Both the position numbers and the translations under genes were made by a program. 64,000 nt of DNA from Petrolisthes cinctipes (lineage: Eukaryota > Arthropoda > Malacostraca > Decapoda > Porcellanidae): assembly GCA_033782935.1 (NCBI GenBank), contig JAWQEG010002462.1, forward strand, positions 35,001 through 99,000, read 5' to 3'. This document shows positions 22,382 through 33,357 of the stretch, in pieces. The notes below the pieces were generated by a model. The model ran no database searches, had not been told where the DNA came from, and worked only from the letters and a program-made list of their open reading frames with translations. Positions within the stretch are counted from its first letter, which is position 1. Each line of letters opens with the position of its first letter.

Positions 22382-25300
22382 ATGAATGCTGTACGACAAC
22401 TGCGGCCTACGGGACCCCGGGCTGCCTACGGCAGCAATTACATAACCGCCAGGCGGCCAGTCACCACCATGAGTCAACCAGTGCCGGGTACATCAGGTTT
22501 CGTCCAGCATACTTCTGGTGACTTTTACGAACTCCATGGAGACAGAGATTCTATGGATGAAGATTTTGACTCTTCAGGTGTTACTGGAGAGAATATAGAC
22601 GGTAAGAGTTTATTACAAGTTTTAATTTGATATTAAAAGTATCGGTATTGTTTGGGTTAGAATGTGGAAATATTTAGCAAACCATCATGCATTGTATATC
22701 TGTATTATTTTATAGATTTTTTTTTTTGGCTCAAACAGTATACAGGTGTTCAGTGACGTATGACTGCAGCTTACACTTGTGATCTATCATGTAATTCGTT
22801 ATAAAACCTTGCGAATACCCTAGGAGGGAGAGGCTGGTGCCAGTTGGCGCCAAAAGGCGAAAACAAAATTGATTATGACGTTTGGGTTGTAAGTTAGCCA
22901 TAAAACTAACCATGGGATATTCTTTATAATAGTCTAATAATAATAATCAACTTCGGTTTGCAACATATATTATATTGAATACGGCATTTCTCGAGACCTA
23001 ACCTAAGTGACACTTGGCAATTATTGCCATGGTAGACTCTGGAGGGAATTTTTTAAGTTAGGAAAGGCATATGATCGACTCACACACTTCAAATGTTATG
23101 GTCTGAAGTGCACTCATTCTTCTTAGCACCCACGTACAGTCTGTCAATGATGCACGTACCCCACCCTCGTTCAGTTACTCACAGTTTTAGCTGGTAAAAT
23201 CTGGAGTAGAAAGCAGGGGTATCTTACAGCAGATATTAGATGGACCAATCACAATTACTGTAAGATAACCCTGCTTACTACTCCAGATTTTACCAGCTAA
23301 AACTGCGAGTAACTGAGCGAGGGTAGGGTACGTACATAATTGACAGACTGTACGTGTTTTAGACACCTTGCACCTAAGTCATCAGCGTCGTCTGCTAAGC
23401 AGTGCAGACAAAAGTCTGTGAGATGGGGAATACGCGTGTAACTGGAGGAAGTGCAGTGACCAGCAGAGCTAATTAATAATGGTTTACTCGTGTGTGGCGG
23501 TCGGATGCACAAATAGGAAGAAACCAGGATGCACGCTGTCTTTTTATCGATTCTCAAGTAATACACATGAAAAACATGTGGATTGTTGCAGTGAAGAGAG
23601 AAAACTGGCAGCCAACTGCGAATATTATAGGCTATGCAGTCAACATTTTATCTCGGGTGCTTACTGTTGAAAAGAGTCCTTTATTATGTATAGAGACCTT
23701 TATTTAGGATTAGAAGGAGTAGTTTGAGACTGAATAAGAATTTTATTTCATTCAGAATTTACTAGAGTGTAGTAGTAGGACCTATCATTAATTTTAACAT
23801 TCTTGAAGTTAGTGATGAAAGCCAATGAAATATTGATGGGGCTAGTTCTAATAGGTAGTTAGCTACTCAGTACACTTGGGTATTCTGTGATGTCAGTGCT
23901 ACAAATGGCCCTATTTAAAGGTCAACTTCAGCTTCTGTCAGTGGGGCAGGAAAGTTCTAATAATTAATAATATAGAATACCTCCTGACTCTAAGTGACAC
24001 TACTCACGAATTACAATGATGATTCTTCACCAAATGAGTTGTGGGAGTTACGAAATACGATAGCAGTATGGTTTTATCCTACATAGCCTAACTGACGAGC
24101 ACACCAGCCACTCCTTCCTCCCTCGATTTATGTAAAATCATTGCTTGTAAAGTTGATCTATTTTCCTCTATTCTTGTATTGGTGTGTACTGAAGATGGGT
24201 GGTGGTGTGCAATGAATGTGTTCCAACACTGTTACTAAAATTATCACCCATTTTCTGACTATGGTACACTATAGACAGACAGGTTTCTGCTCGTCCATTC
24301 TCCTGTATAATGTTCAGAAAATTTTATTTCAGTGTTGTTCATCAAAAGATAGTAAAATCTGATCATTTACATATGTATATCTTCCACCAACAGTTGGCCA
24401 TGATTATCAAGGAAGAAGAGAAGTGAAGCGAAGACGGCTTGAAGCTATAGACCTGGATCATGACATATCCATACCAGAAAGTTTATCTATCTATATACAG
24501 GGTATTGTTGAATTTTGTGATATGTCTACAGGGGACAAGACCAGTAGCCAGCAGTCCAGCGACATGGGAGATAGGAGGACAATCCCCAGGGCTGTACAGA
24601 AAAGGAGGGCAGACAGACAGACTGACAGAAAGAAAATATACAAGACATTTAGACGGACAGTGAGACACAATGACAGAACACCTGTCACAGGAGTGGAAGA
24701 CAGTGGGAGCGAAGGTAGTGCAGGGACTTTAGAGACGTTAGACAGCCAGGATCACCACATATCTATAGCTGAAAGTGACAGTGGTAAGTACTTCATCAAA
24801 ATAGTTTATCAACTTTACTTGAACCTCACAGGCTCACACTTCACATCTGTTCAGTATTTGAATTTTAACAAAAGCATATTACTTTAAAAAAAAAAAGTAT
24901 CTCTACAATATTCTTTTTCCATTTTTATTTAGAATACCATTATTGTTATGGTGAATGCCATTCATCTATTTACTTTATATACTGTAAGCTATATTTTCTT
25001 TCAGAATTTTATTCAGAAAACCAAATTACCACTAGTGTATCATTATATACCAGATATATTGTATTATATATTGTTTAGAATTATTGTAGTTTTGTACTCT
25101 ATGCTAAATTTTGATGAGTAATATCCTCATATACTCATTCTCAAACCGCGGATGTGGATGTTGCTTGCATTGCTAATGCAGATGTGGATATGGATATTTA
25201 TGCACTGCCAATGTGGATTTTTTTTTATAATGTGGATATCTGATACTTCTCTGTATATACGCACATATACACATAGCTTATCTATAAATATGTATGCATA

Positions 25301-26269
25301 TATTCTATCTATCTATCAATCTATAGCTCTGATGCCTAGTTCTCTCAGAGAACTCCCTCCAAGAGGTTGGCCACAGCAGAAGAGTCTCCAGTTTTCCCAG
25401 TTCCGGCACTCCCTCTTTACTCCTCATATACTCCCACTCTGTTCTGCCATCAGACCAGTGGTCTGCTTCTCACACCGGGTCGCATTTTCCCGAAGTTTAA
25501 CTGGGTATGTGCCATAGGAGAAATTAGAGCCAATCACAGCCCGAGTTGACTTCTCGTTGTGCCAGACGTTCCCCACTCATGAGAGAGAGAGAATATATAT
25601 ATGTATATATATTATAAAAGAGAGGATAGAGAATTACTACTATACATAGGAAAAGAGAATAGAGCGTCACTACTAATAACAATGCAGAAGAACAAAAATG
25701 TATGACACCAAAGAGGTGCTGATGTACAGGCGAAATCGCACTGCAGAGATTCCATTTTACCATATTAAACATCTTCATTTTGCACCACGTCCATTTCTTT
25801 CTTATCTTCTAATCTAATTTCTCAAATGAAATATACCCTAACATACTTACATGAATGCTTCATAGGATAAATTAAAACCAATCCACTTGAGTGTATAGTT
25901 TCTTTGGTTAGCCAATCAAACGACGAATCAAACAATCCCCTCACTCTTTCCTCTTGATAATTATTATAAAATACTCCATGGCTTCTTCCTCTTTCCTTGT
26001 GTGCGTATGCGTGTTTATTTTAATGCAAATAAATCATTTGGTTCGTGAGTGTGATTATGGTAAATTACAGTATTTGGTTCTTATACATTTTTCTGAAAAT
26101 ATTGTACAAGGAGACTCGTCTTGGTAGAACGAACACTCTCTTTCTCTCTCATGAGGGGCTCTACGTTAATTTTAGCACGTTTGTATCATAGTAGTAATTA
26201 ATTCCCTATCCTCTCTTTTATAATCTATCTATCTATCTATATTTCTATCTTCTCTCTTATCTCGTCCTA

Positions 26270-26320
<51 letters not shown>

Positions 26321-28403
26321 CTCTTCTCTTCTCTCTCTTTCGAATGAGTTGTACTGTACGTCTGGCACACCGAGAAGTATACTCGGGCTGTGATTAGCTC
26401 TAATTTCTCCTATGGGACATACCCAGTTATAGTTCGGGAAAATGCCACCGGGTCCCACAACTTTACTGCCATAAACCTACTTTGCAAACTCCACACCTTG
26501 CTTTCTCTCCACATGTCCTAACCACCTCAATGTACAGTTTAGGCTTCACCCTTTCAGCCACTCCACACTCAATACCAAAAGCCTTCTCACTTATACCACG
26601 TCTCTCGTACACACACTCATTACTTTCTCCATCCCACCTGGTAAGGACACATGCTTCTCTCAGCTAACTCATTTCCACAGCACCTATTCTAGACTGGTGA
26701 GCTCTATTCCATGTCCACATATACACCTTATGATAATTAGAGCTATGTCGGTAGGTGAGGAGACTATTAGCCAGGAGTCCAGCACCAGTAGGGATAGGAC
26801 AAGTGCCAGGACTGTACAGAAGGGAAGCACACACAGGCAGACTGACATTAACACTTCCAAACCAACAGCCAGAAGGACGCCAGACAGTTCATGGAGTAAT
26901 ACACCATTCTCACCTACACTTTTTTCATTTGATGAAGATGTAGGATTAAGTGATTCATTTAGTGTGTCTGAAGATTCAAGTGAGTTAGACTATTTCCTAG
27001 AATTTTTCACTCATCATCTTATTGACAGGACTGTAATGGAGACCAATAATTACCACGACTTTCTAATGACCACTCAAACATTTCCACCACACAGTAGACT
27101 GCACAAATGGAAATCAACTGACAGAAAAGAAATGTATATGTTTTTATGTGTTGTAATGTCCATGGCCCATGTTAAAAAACACAGAATGAAAGACTACTGG
27201 ACCAAAAGTATACCAACTGCAACACCAGCTTTTTCAGACATGATGACTCAAGACAGATTTTTTTCTTTGTTAAGACATCTACATTTTAGTGACAGTAGAG
27301 AACATGTACCTGGTAACAAATTACAGAAGGTCAAATGGGTTGTGGATTACCTAAGAAATAAGTTCACATCAAATTTAAAACCATTTCAGGACTTATGTAT
27401 AGATGAATCTCTACTTCTTTGGAGAGGCAGGTTGGCTTTTCGACAGTATATGCCCCAGAAACGTAATAGATTTGGCTTAACATTTTTTGTTTTGTGTGAT
27501 GTAGAAACTGGGTGTATTTTGGATTTTATTGTATACACTGGCACAGGTACTGATATTGAAATTGAAAAAGAACTTGGGTATTCTGGTTCTGTTGTAAAAA
27601 AATTACTGGCACCAAATTTAGATAAAGGACACAATTTGTATGTTGACAGTTGGTACACAAGTCCTAAATTATTCAAGTACTTACAAAGTAGAAAGACAGG
27701 AGCATGTGGCACAGTGAGGTCAGACAGGAAGTTGATGCCTGTACTGCCTAATGTGAAGCGTGGTGAAGAGGTTTCCTACCACAAAGATGATATGTTGTGT
27801 GTAAAATGGAGTGACAAACGTGTAGTCCATATGTTAACAACATTGCACAGCAACACATTGGTCGACACAGATAAGAAAGATCGTGCTACTGGAGCTTCCA
27901 TCAAAAAACCTGCCCGTGTGGTGGAATATACTCAGAAAATGAGACTTGTTGACAAGGCAGATATGCTTATCAGTAGTGTGCAGTGTGTCAGGAAAACCCT
28001 AAAATGGTACAAGAAACTATTTATTCATCTGCTTGACATGTGCATACTAAATTCATATTATATGTACCTTGTAAAAACTGGAAAGAAACCTCCATTGCTA
28101 GATTTCAGCTTGTCAGTAATTACACAAATGATAGTAAGATTTGGTAGACCCACACATACAGCAAGGCCAGGAAGATCGTCAACTGCATTGACAAACCCAA
28201 TTAGGTTATCAGCACGACACTTTTCTAGTGCAGTTCCTTCAACACCAACAAATCCTCGGCCACGAAGGAAATGTCATGTGTGTAGACACACAATCAGAAG
28301 GGAGAAGAGGCGTCAGAACACCCACTGGATGTGTGAGGATTGTGGTGTAGCATTGTGTTTTCCACAATGTTTTAAAGAATATCACACTAGAATACATTTT
28401 TAG
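22382..28403 (+). CDS. piggyBac transposase, three exons, about 752 residues
   Basis: Proposed exons: 22382-22601 (donor GTAAGA), 24394-24783 (acceptor CAACAG, donor GTAAGT), and 26755-28403 (acceptor CGGTAG); all junctions are phase 1 and keep the frame. The enzyme cuts and pastes DNA at TTAA by a DDD RNase-H-like mechanism in the nucleus. Catalytic Asp lie in LCIDES (27402-27404), YVDSWYT (27644-27646) and WSDKR (27813-27815). The C-terminus (28270-28400) is an intact cysteine-rich domain, CHVCRHT, CEDCG, CFPQC and a terminal HTRIHF, which in this family binds the transposon ends. The N-terminus is acidic, as usual. Exon 3 alone is open from 26697 with Met at 26742, so a shorter start is possible; the acceptor at 26754 has a poor pyrimidine tract. 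No stop or frameshift is seen in the catalytic exon. A domesticated gene is a less likely alternative, given intact element ends. Confidence 0.85.
23131..23356. repeat. Foldback element with 99-bp arms, in piggyBac intron 1
   Basis: Arms at 23131-23229 and 23258-23356, both 99 bp and about 90% complementary, around a 28-nt loop. Outer ends are CACGTACAGTCTGTCAAT and its complement; inner ends GTATCTTACAG and CTGTAAGATA. No convincing target duplication. Confidence 0.85.
23479..23670 (+). CDS. THAP-type zinc-finger exon, orphan, inside piggyBac intron 1
   Basis: The 63-residue frame begins MVYSCVAVGCTNRKK and includes SFYRF and RLCSQHFISG. That is the C2CH layout of a THAP domain: Cys-x4-Cys, a spacer of about 43 residues, then Cys-x2-His. 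THAP domains are sequence-specific DNA-binding modules found in P-element transposases and host regulators. The conserved tryptophan expected in the middle is not obvious, and the frame closes with TGA just after the finger. A GTGCTT at 23656-23661 could be a donor joining it to another exon. It may be a first exon captured by the element, an alternative start of the transposase, or a relic of a nested P-like element. Transcription is unknown. Confidence 0.6.
   Translation: MVYSCVAVGCTNRKKPGCTLSFYRFSSNTHEKHVDCCSEERKLAANCEYYRLCSQHFISGAYC
25300..26722 (-). mobile_element. 5'-truncated copy of the RTE-like element, split by an insertion
   Basis: 25300-25481 and 26446-26722 together match the 3' end of the non-LTR element at 2944-3425: TATC tail, GAGAACTCCCTCCAAGAGG, the frame coding the C-terminal GRP-type region, and CCTATTCTAGACTG. 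The 5' truncation at 26722 is typical of target-primed insertion. It lies in intron 2 of the piggyBac transposase, opposite to the gene, about 30 bp from the exon 3 acceptor. Confidence 0.85.
25482..26445. mobile_element. 964-bp long-TIR transposon with 9-bp target duplication (Mutator-like?)
   Basis: CACCGGGTC occurs at 25473-25481 and 26446-26454 as a direct repeat. Between them, inverted ends of about 88 bp start GCATTTTCCCGAA and include ATAGGAGAAATTAGAGC and GTGCCAGACGT, about 90% alike. Removing the insert plus one duplication restores the non-LTR sequence seen at about 3155-3175. Long TIRs and a 9-bp duplication suggest a Mutator-like element; that is inference. The interior is GA/CT microsatellite and AT-rich sequence without a transposase, so it is non-autonomous. 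Confidence 0.85.
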
Positions 28404-28724
28404 AAATATTGATATGTGTGAGTGTGTGTGTATTGGAGGGGTATGTGATTTGCATGGAGGTAAATGAGGTGTGTGTGTATATGACCCGAGGAGAGAATAT
28501 TCCCCATCTCTCCACAGCCTCCACCTTTCATCCCTTCTTCCCTATTCACTCTCTCCCTCTTGTTTTTTTCCTCATTTTCCCCTCCCTACCCTGCTCCACA
28601 TTTCCTCTCCCTTCTTGCTTTTGCCCCCACCTTACATATATCACTAATTTTGTCTATGTTTTGGTTTACCTGAAGAAGGGCCGAAACATTGTATGGTACT
28701 GTACAGTAGTAATTATTACATTTT

Positions 28725-28915
28725 TCATAACTCATTTTCTTGTTTTACGGTTGGCAAGAAAAAGGATCAATATTATTGCATTATTTATAACATATTTCTT
28801 TGTTGTACAGTGGGACAGTATAGAGATCAATATTATTGCATTATTTACAGTGGGACAGTATAGAGATCAATATTATTGCATTATTTATAACATATTTCTT
28901 TATTTTGCAGGTGGA
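28725..28915. repeat. Short tandem duplication in the piggyBac 3' UTR
   Basis: Three partial copies of GATCAATATTATTGCATTAT with flanking GTGGGACAGTATAGA or TAACATATTTCTTT. Confidence 0.8.
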
Positions 28916-28986
28916 GAGAAAAGTGATAAAATTATTGTATTATGTACAGGTACGGTATATGCATGCATACAGTATATTGTACTGTA

Positions 28987-28992
28987 AATAAA
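28987..28992 (+). terminator. Polyadenylation signal AATAAA of the piggyBac transposase
   Basis: AATAAA about 580 nt downstream of the transposase stop, followed by a T-rich stretch. It is the first canonical signal after the stop codon that I can see. Confidence 0.5.
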
Positions 28993-29087
28993 TCTTTGAT
29001 TATCATTCTGTTTTTCCCAAACCATCAAGTAATCTTTAGAAGCTTTTCATTTTTGTAAATGTAGAGTAATCAATTTCGATTCATCGG

Positions 29088-29175
<88 letters not shown>
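29088..29175. repeat. (TA)n microsatellite
   Basis: About 88 bp of pure TA, inside the piggyBac 3' non-coding part. Confidence 0.95.
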
Positions 29176-29178
<3 letters not shown>

Positions 29179-29766
29179 GATAAGGAACAAAGATAAGGGT
29201 AGTGTTTAGTATGGACGAAAGGAGAGGAAAATAGACGGTGTGAAATGGATGACAAAGGTTTTCTCAAAGGTACCGTGGACTGAGGAAGAATAGGCTACTC
29301 CAAGTTAGTGGGACGAGTCAGAGACTGGCAGGGAAGCACCATCGAACCAGTACATATTCATTCCACCCTTAGGTGTCAAGTAATTCTCTAAGAGATAACC
29401 GAAGACGAGAGTATTTATAAAATTAGTGTTCCCGAAGGGAGAAAAAAATGGATATTACGAAGTGGAGAGGTGTGAGTTTGTGACCACACTGCCAGGGCCG
29501 CCAGGCATGTTAACATCGTACGTCTGGCAGAGGCGAGCGGACCACTATGTTCTAAATGATGGCAGAAAATTCTGCTTCTTTTAGCCTTATTTGTGGTAAA
29601 ACAATACTTTCAGATTATATCTTCGTACTTATAAGACCCATAAAAGTACAATAAAAATTATTAGAGCAATAAGAAGCCCCTAAATGAGCTTAAATTAATT
29701 AATAATTTTTCAAAATATAGACTACAGCAGCATCGAACATACTCGCAGATTAAACTAATGAAAGGG
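29176..29766 (+). other. piggyBac 3' non-coding region
   Basis: No exon recognised. CTCGCAGATTAAACTAATGAAAGGG at the right end is the element terminus (only the last 12 bases are the inverted repeat). GTACGTCTGGCAGAGG at 29518 shares ACGTCTGGCA with the TIR of the 964-bp transposon, which may be chance. Confidence 0.5.
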
Positions 29767-29970
29767 TTAAACACTAGGAGAGGGGTTCAGGGGGGTGCGG
29801 TAGTAGGGGACAGAATCATAATTTATTTCCATTATTAAAATGGTTATTCTTTACATTGGTCTTAAACACTATGGGAGGGGTTCAGGGGCGTGCGGTAGTA
29901 GGGGACAGAATCATAATTTATTTCCATTATTAAAATGGTTATTCTTTACATTGATCTTAAACACTATACT
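29767..29970. repeat. Tandem duplication of about 100 bp starting at the TTAA site
   Basis: Two units of TTAAACACTA, GAGGGGTTCAGGGG, TGCGGTAGTAGGGGACAGAA and TAAAATGGTTATTCTTTACA, with a third start at 29958. The first unit begins exactly at the right piggyBac TTAA. Confidence 0.85.
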
Positions 29971-30367
29971 GTAGCTAAAACATTATACAATTAAAATACG
30001 CTAAATCTAACATTGATATAGAAAACCAATATCTAGTAGTAAAACAAATATCAGAACAATAAAAGATAATTAAAACAATATGCAGATAAAAGCTTAAAGA
30101 AAACAATAATGAATCCATAAAACTAGGTAAAATGACCTAGGTCGACATGTAGTAAAAATAATGAAATTAAATAGATTCAATCGAACATTCATTACTAGAA
30201 CAATTTGCAATTAAAGCTTAAAGAAGACACTAAAAATTAAAAAAATAAAATAATAAGATAAAATAATGAAGCAATAAAACTAGGTAAAATCACATGGAGT
30301 AAAATTTAACGGTAACTTGGGAAGCATACTAACTTTTATTTATTTATCTAGCCATAATAATTAATAA
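29971..30367. other. AT-rich spacer with a diverged 140-bp duplication
   Basis: CAATAAAACTAGGTAAAAT and AAGCTTAAAGAA each occur twice (about 30090-30135 and 30210-30290). No gene recognised. Confidence 0.5.
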
Positions 30368-30925
30368 TAAAATAATACACATATATACAATAATACACAC
30401 ACACACACACACACACATACACATATATACGATAATACACACACACACACACATATATATACAATAATACACACACACATACATACAATAATACACACAC
30501 ACACACACACACACATACATACATGTATATTTATACATACACGTACATACATATATATATACAATAATACACACACACACACACACATACATACATGTAT
30601 ATTTATACATACACGTACATACATATATATATACAATAATACACACACACACACATACAATAATACACACATACATACATACATACATAAATACACACAT
30701 ACACACACACATACACAATAATACACACACACAATAACACACACACACACACACACACATATAAACAATAACACACACACACACACACACATACATACAT
30801 AATAATACACACACACACACATACAATAATAAACACATACATACATAAATACACACACACACATACACAATAACACACACACACACAATAACATATATAT
30901 ATATACACGCACACACACACGTACT
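30368..30925. repeat. (CA)n / (ACAT)n with ATACAATAATACAC punctuation
   Basis: CA arrays separated by TATACAATAATACAC; a longer unit including TACATGTATATTTATACATA occurs twice (30520 and 30590). Long Cys/Val/Tyr frames on the minus strand are artefacts. Confidence 0.9.
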
Positions 30926-31544
30926 AACCACGTGGTAATCAGGAGGTACAGCAGGACACGTAACTGAACTGAATATAAAAATTGCTTTTCACATGACTAG
31001 TATACTGTATATTGTACATTATAGTAAATTTCCATATACCCGTACCTTTAGGTACTTAATTTAATGATTATTTCAATATGGTTTACATTATGAAACAAAA
31101 CTGTTGAACACATTATTGTATGCCATGGTTCATATCCACATTCATCACTTCAATTTGTAAATGAAAACAAAATGTACACTTTTTTAGAATGCATAAATAA
31201 AGTCCATACATGAAGACACAATTGAACAACATTTAACTAAATATATTTTTCTGTAAGTAGCATCACTCTTTAAAATAAATGTTATAAATTATGAACTAAT
31301 TGTTCTCTAATTAGTGCCGGTTTAGTATATCTTAACTACCACTATCGCTTCCAAGTTTAACAAATTAATTCAAAACAATATAAGAATAACATATGTGATA
31401 ATATTATGTCAAAGAATTTATATTGAATGTTAAATGTATAGCCTATCTGTACTTTACCCAGTAGGCTACTTATAAATTCCTTATATATTTCCATAATTAA
31501 ATAGAGATACTGATATGCTAGCCTTCATAAGTAGCCTTACTAGC
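30926..31544. other. Gene-free spacer, probable 3' non-coding of the hAT fragment
   Basis: AT-rich, no open frame of note. It lies downstream (minus strand) of the hAT C-terminal fragment, but I could not identify its terminal inverted repeat. Confidence 0.4.
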
Positions 31545-32608
31545 CTACATTTTGTTGGTTTCACTACATGTTGCATTGCTCTTAACATTCCGAAGAGCTG
31601 CTATTAGTCTGTTATCTGTATCAAAGCTGTCTGCTGTTAGATTTGTATTCTTTAGATAATAAACCATGTGCATTAGTCCACTAAGAGTTTCATTTTTTAA
31701 ACTTGACCTTTGGCTAGTTTTAGTTAGGTTCAACTTACTAAAGAAGCACTCTACAGGTGCATTAGAGAATGATAATGATAAAAGTGTTGACATCACCACT
31801 TTTAGATTTGGGAAGCATGGGTTATTTGCAGCATTTGTTTGGTTACAAACAATATTCCAGTACTCAGTACAGGTGAGCTGGCCGCAAAGTTCCTGCAGCA
31901 GATGGTGTTTTCTCCACTCATCATCTGTGAGGTTTTTGTCAGCAGATTTTGAGAGTTGAGGAATATCATCAAAGAGCTAAGACAAAGAAGGTGGTTGAAG
32001 GATTGCAGCATTTCGGGGATCAAGGCACTGTAGAGATTTATGTATGGGATCATCAACATAAAATCTACTTTGTATCTGTTTCAGAGACTCAATGAGGAAT
32101 TGTCTACAGGTATGGTAAAATCTGGTCAGTTCTTCATTACTAGCACAACCACTAGCTTTAATTTCACTTACAGTTTCCTTAGCTGATATACCTAAATATG
32201 TCTTCTCATCAGGAACCATGGATGTGGTGCAGAGAGCTCACATCTTTTAACATAAGGCACACTCATGAAATCTGAACAAATGCTTCTGACAAGCATATTA
32301 ACTTCTTGCTTGAGACAAAAAAAGTTAGGGGTTTCTGACTGAAACTGTGTATTGAAGCTATTGAACCTGGACAGATTATATGCTAGAAATTCCATGTAAG
32401 CTAACGTAAATTTACTAGAAAGTTCCTGAACAATTGCATCATTACTGTTTGTTGGGTCAGAAAACGCCAAGTCTGTGAAATATAGCCTAAGTGCATTCCA
32501 CTGTTCCAGAAGCCTCTTCACACATGCTTCCAAAGACAGCCATCTTGTCTGCCCTGGTGCCAAGATTTCGTGCGGCTCCACCCCAAAAAAAATTTGGAAC
32601 TCCTTCAA
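31545..32608 (-). pseudogene. hAT transposase C-terminal half, frame-broken
   Basis: Three successive minus-strand segments (about 32608-32192, 32219-31977 and 31976-31545) correspond in order to the C-terminal half of the neighbouring hAT protein. Landmarks are PGQTRWLSLEACVKRLLEQW and the dimerisation-region motif FSNAPVECFFSKLNLTKTSQ. In the second copy the last motif reads NASVERFFS; here the family's conserved Glu-Arg is replaced by Glu-Cys. At least two frame breaks are visible. Catalytic N-terminal parts are absent. Confidence 0.75.
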
Positions 32609-32816
32609 AACATCCTGATTTTGACATTTTGTGGAGTTGGATTTTTCCTGGGCTCATAAACACCTTATTAAATTATAATTTTTCCATTACCCTAAAATAT
32701 GAGTGAAACACCCCAAGAAATGCTTGATTACCCTAGATTTTACATATTTTAGCCTTACCCTAAGGAGGGTCAAAATACCCTAAAATGGGGTATTTTACCC
32801 TAAAGTGGAAGCACTG
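31545..32816 (-). mobile_element. Second hAT copy: C-terminal part plus a 5' terminus, internally deleted
   Basis: At the right edge the family terminus (CCCATTTTAGGG block and CAGTGCTTCCACTTTAGGG on the minus strand) ends at 32816. The leader and the N-terminal half of the transposase are missing, and coding homology resumes near 32608. Related to but clearly diverged from the hAT copy at 33358-35285 and placed head to tail with it. Confidence 0.7.
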
Positions 32817-33357
32817 ACCTTTATCCAGGGTTTCCACGGCTAGATTTTATTTTCCCCTAGATCTGTGTCCAAATTCCCCTAGATTGGCATGATTTACCCT
32901 AAATTCATATAATAAGGACTATACATTAAAACTACGGTACGTTTGAGCAGAACTGATGATTATTTTAGGAATTTGTTTCACAAAGTGGCATAAAAATGTA
33001 TATTCTGCAGATAAACCATCAAAATAAATCAATATGAAGTCATAAACAAAGCATTAACAATATTTTCTGTATAACATCATAATGTAGGTTATCTCATAAT
33101 GCAATTAACTACACAAATTTCACCGCATAACAAAACATCAATTTCATAATGCAAAATGTGAAGAAAAAAAAAATTACCACATTTCCATCAAGGTTCTTAA
33201 GTTGAACATAATTATACACTGAGATTGCTATCTGTACAGCTTGTACTGTACCATCAAATGATTAATTACTGATTTAAGAACAAGTTGCATTACTTTTTAT
33301 TGCCCTGAGTGCTGAAATCATTTTGTCATCAATACTTAAAGTGTCCGCAGTCATGTT

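Larger units (their letters stand above)
22154..29766 (+). mobile_element. piggyBac-superfamily DNA transposon, apparently complete, 7.6 kb
   Basis: TTAA at 22150-22153 and again at 29767-29770 flank the ends. The left end starts CCCATTCAGTGG; the right end reads CTAATGAAAGGG, whose complement CCCTTTCATTAG matches at 9 of 12 positions. A subterminal palindrome (GTGTCGACTCA ... TGAGTCGACAC) follows the left end at 22165-22193. TTAA duplication and CCC/GGG termini are diagnostic of piggyBac. The element is large because its transposase gene has two introns that took up other elements. It could be mobile if the transposase splices as proposed. Confidence 0.8.

Noticed and set aside
28630..28720. 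CTGAAGAAGGGCCGAAAC as a possible retroelement tail downstream of the piggyBac stop
   Set aside because: Word is suggestive of some known repeat 3' ends but too short to assign; left as 3' UTR.
30344..30931. Cys/Val/Tyr-rich frames opposite the CA/ACAT repeat
   Set aside because: Microsatellite artefact, no unique residues.
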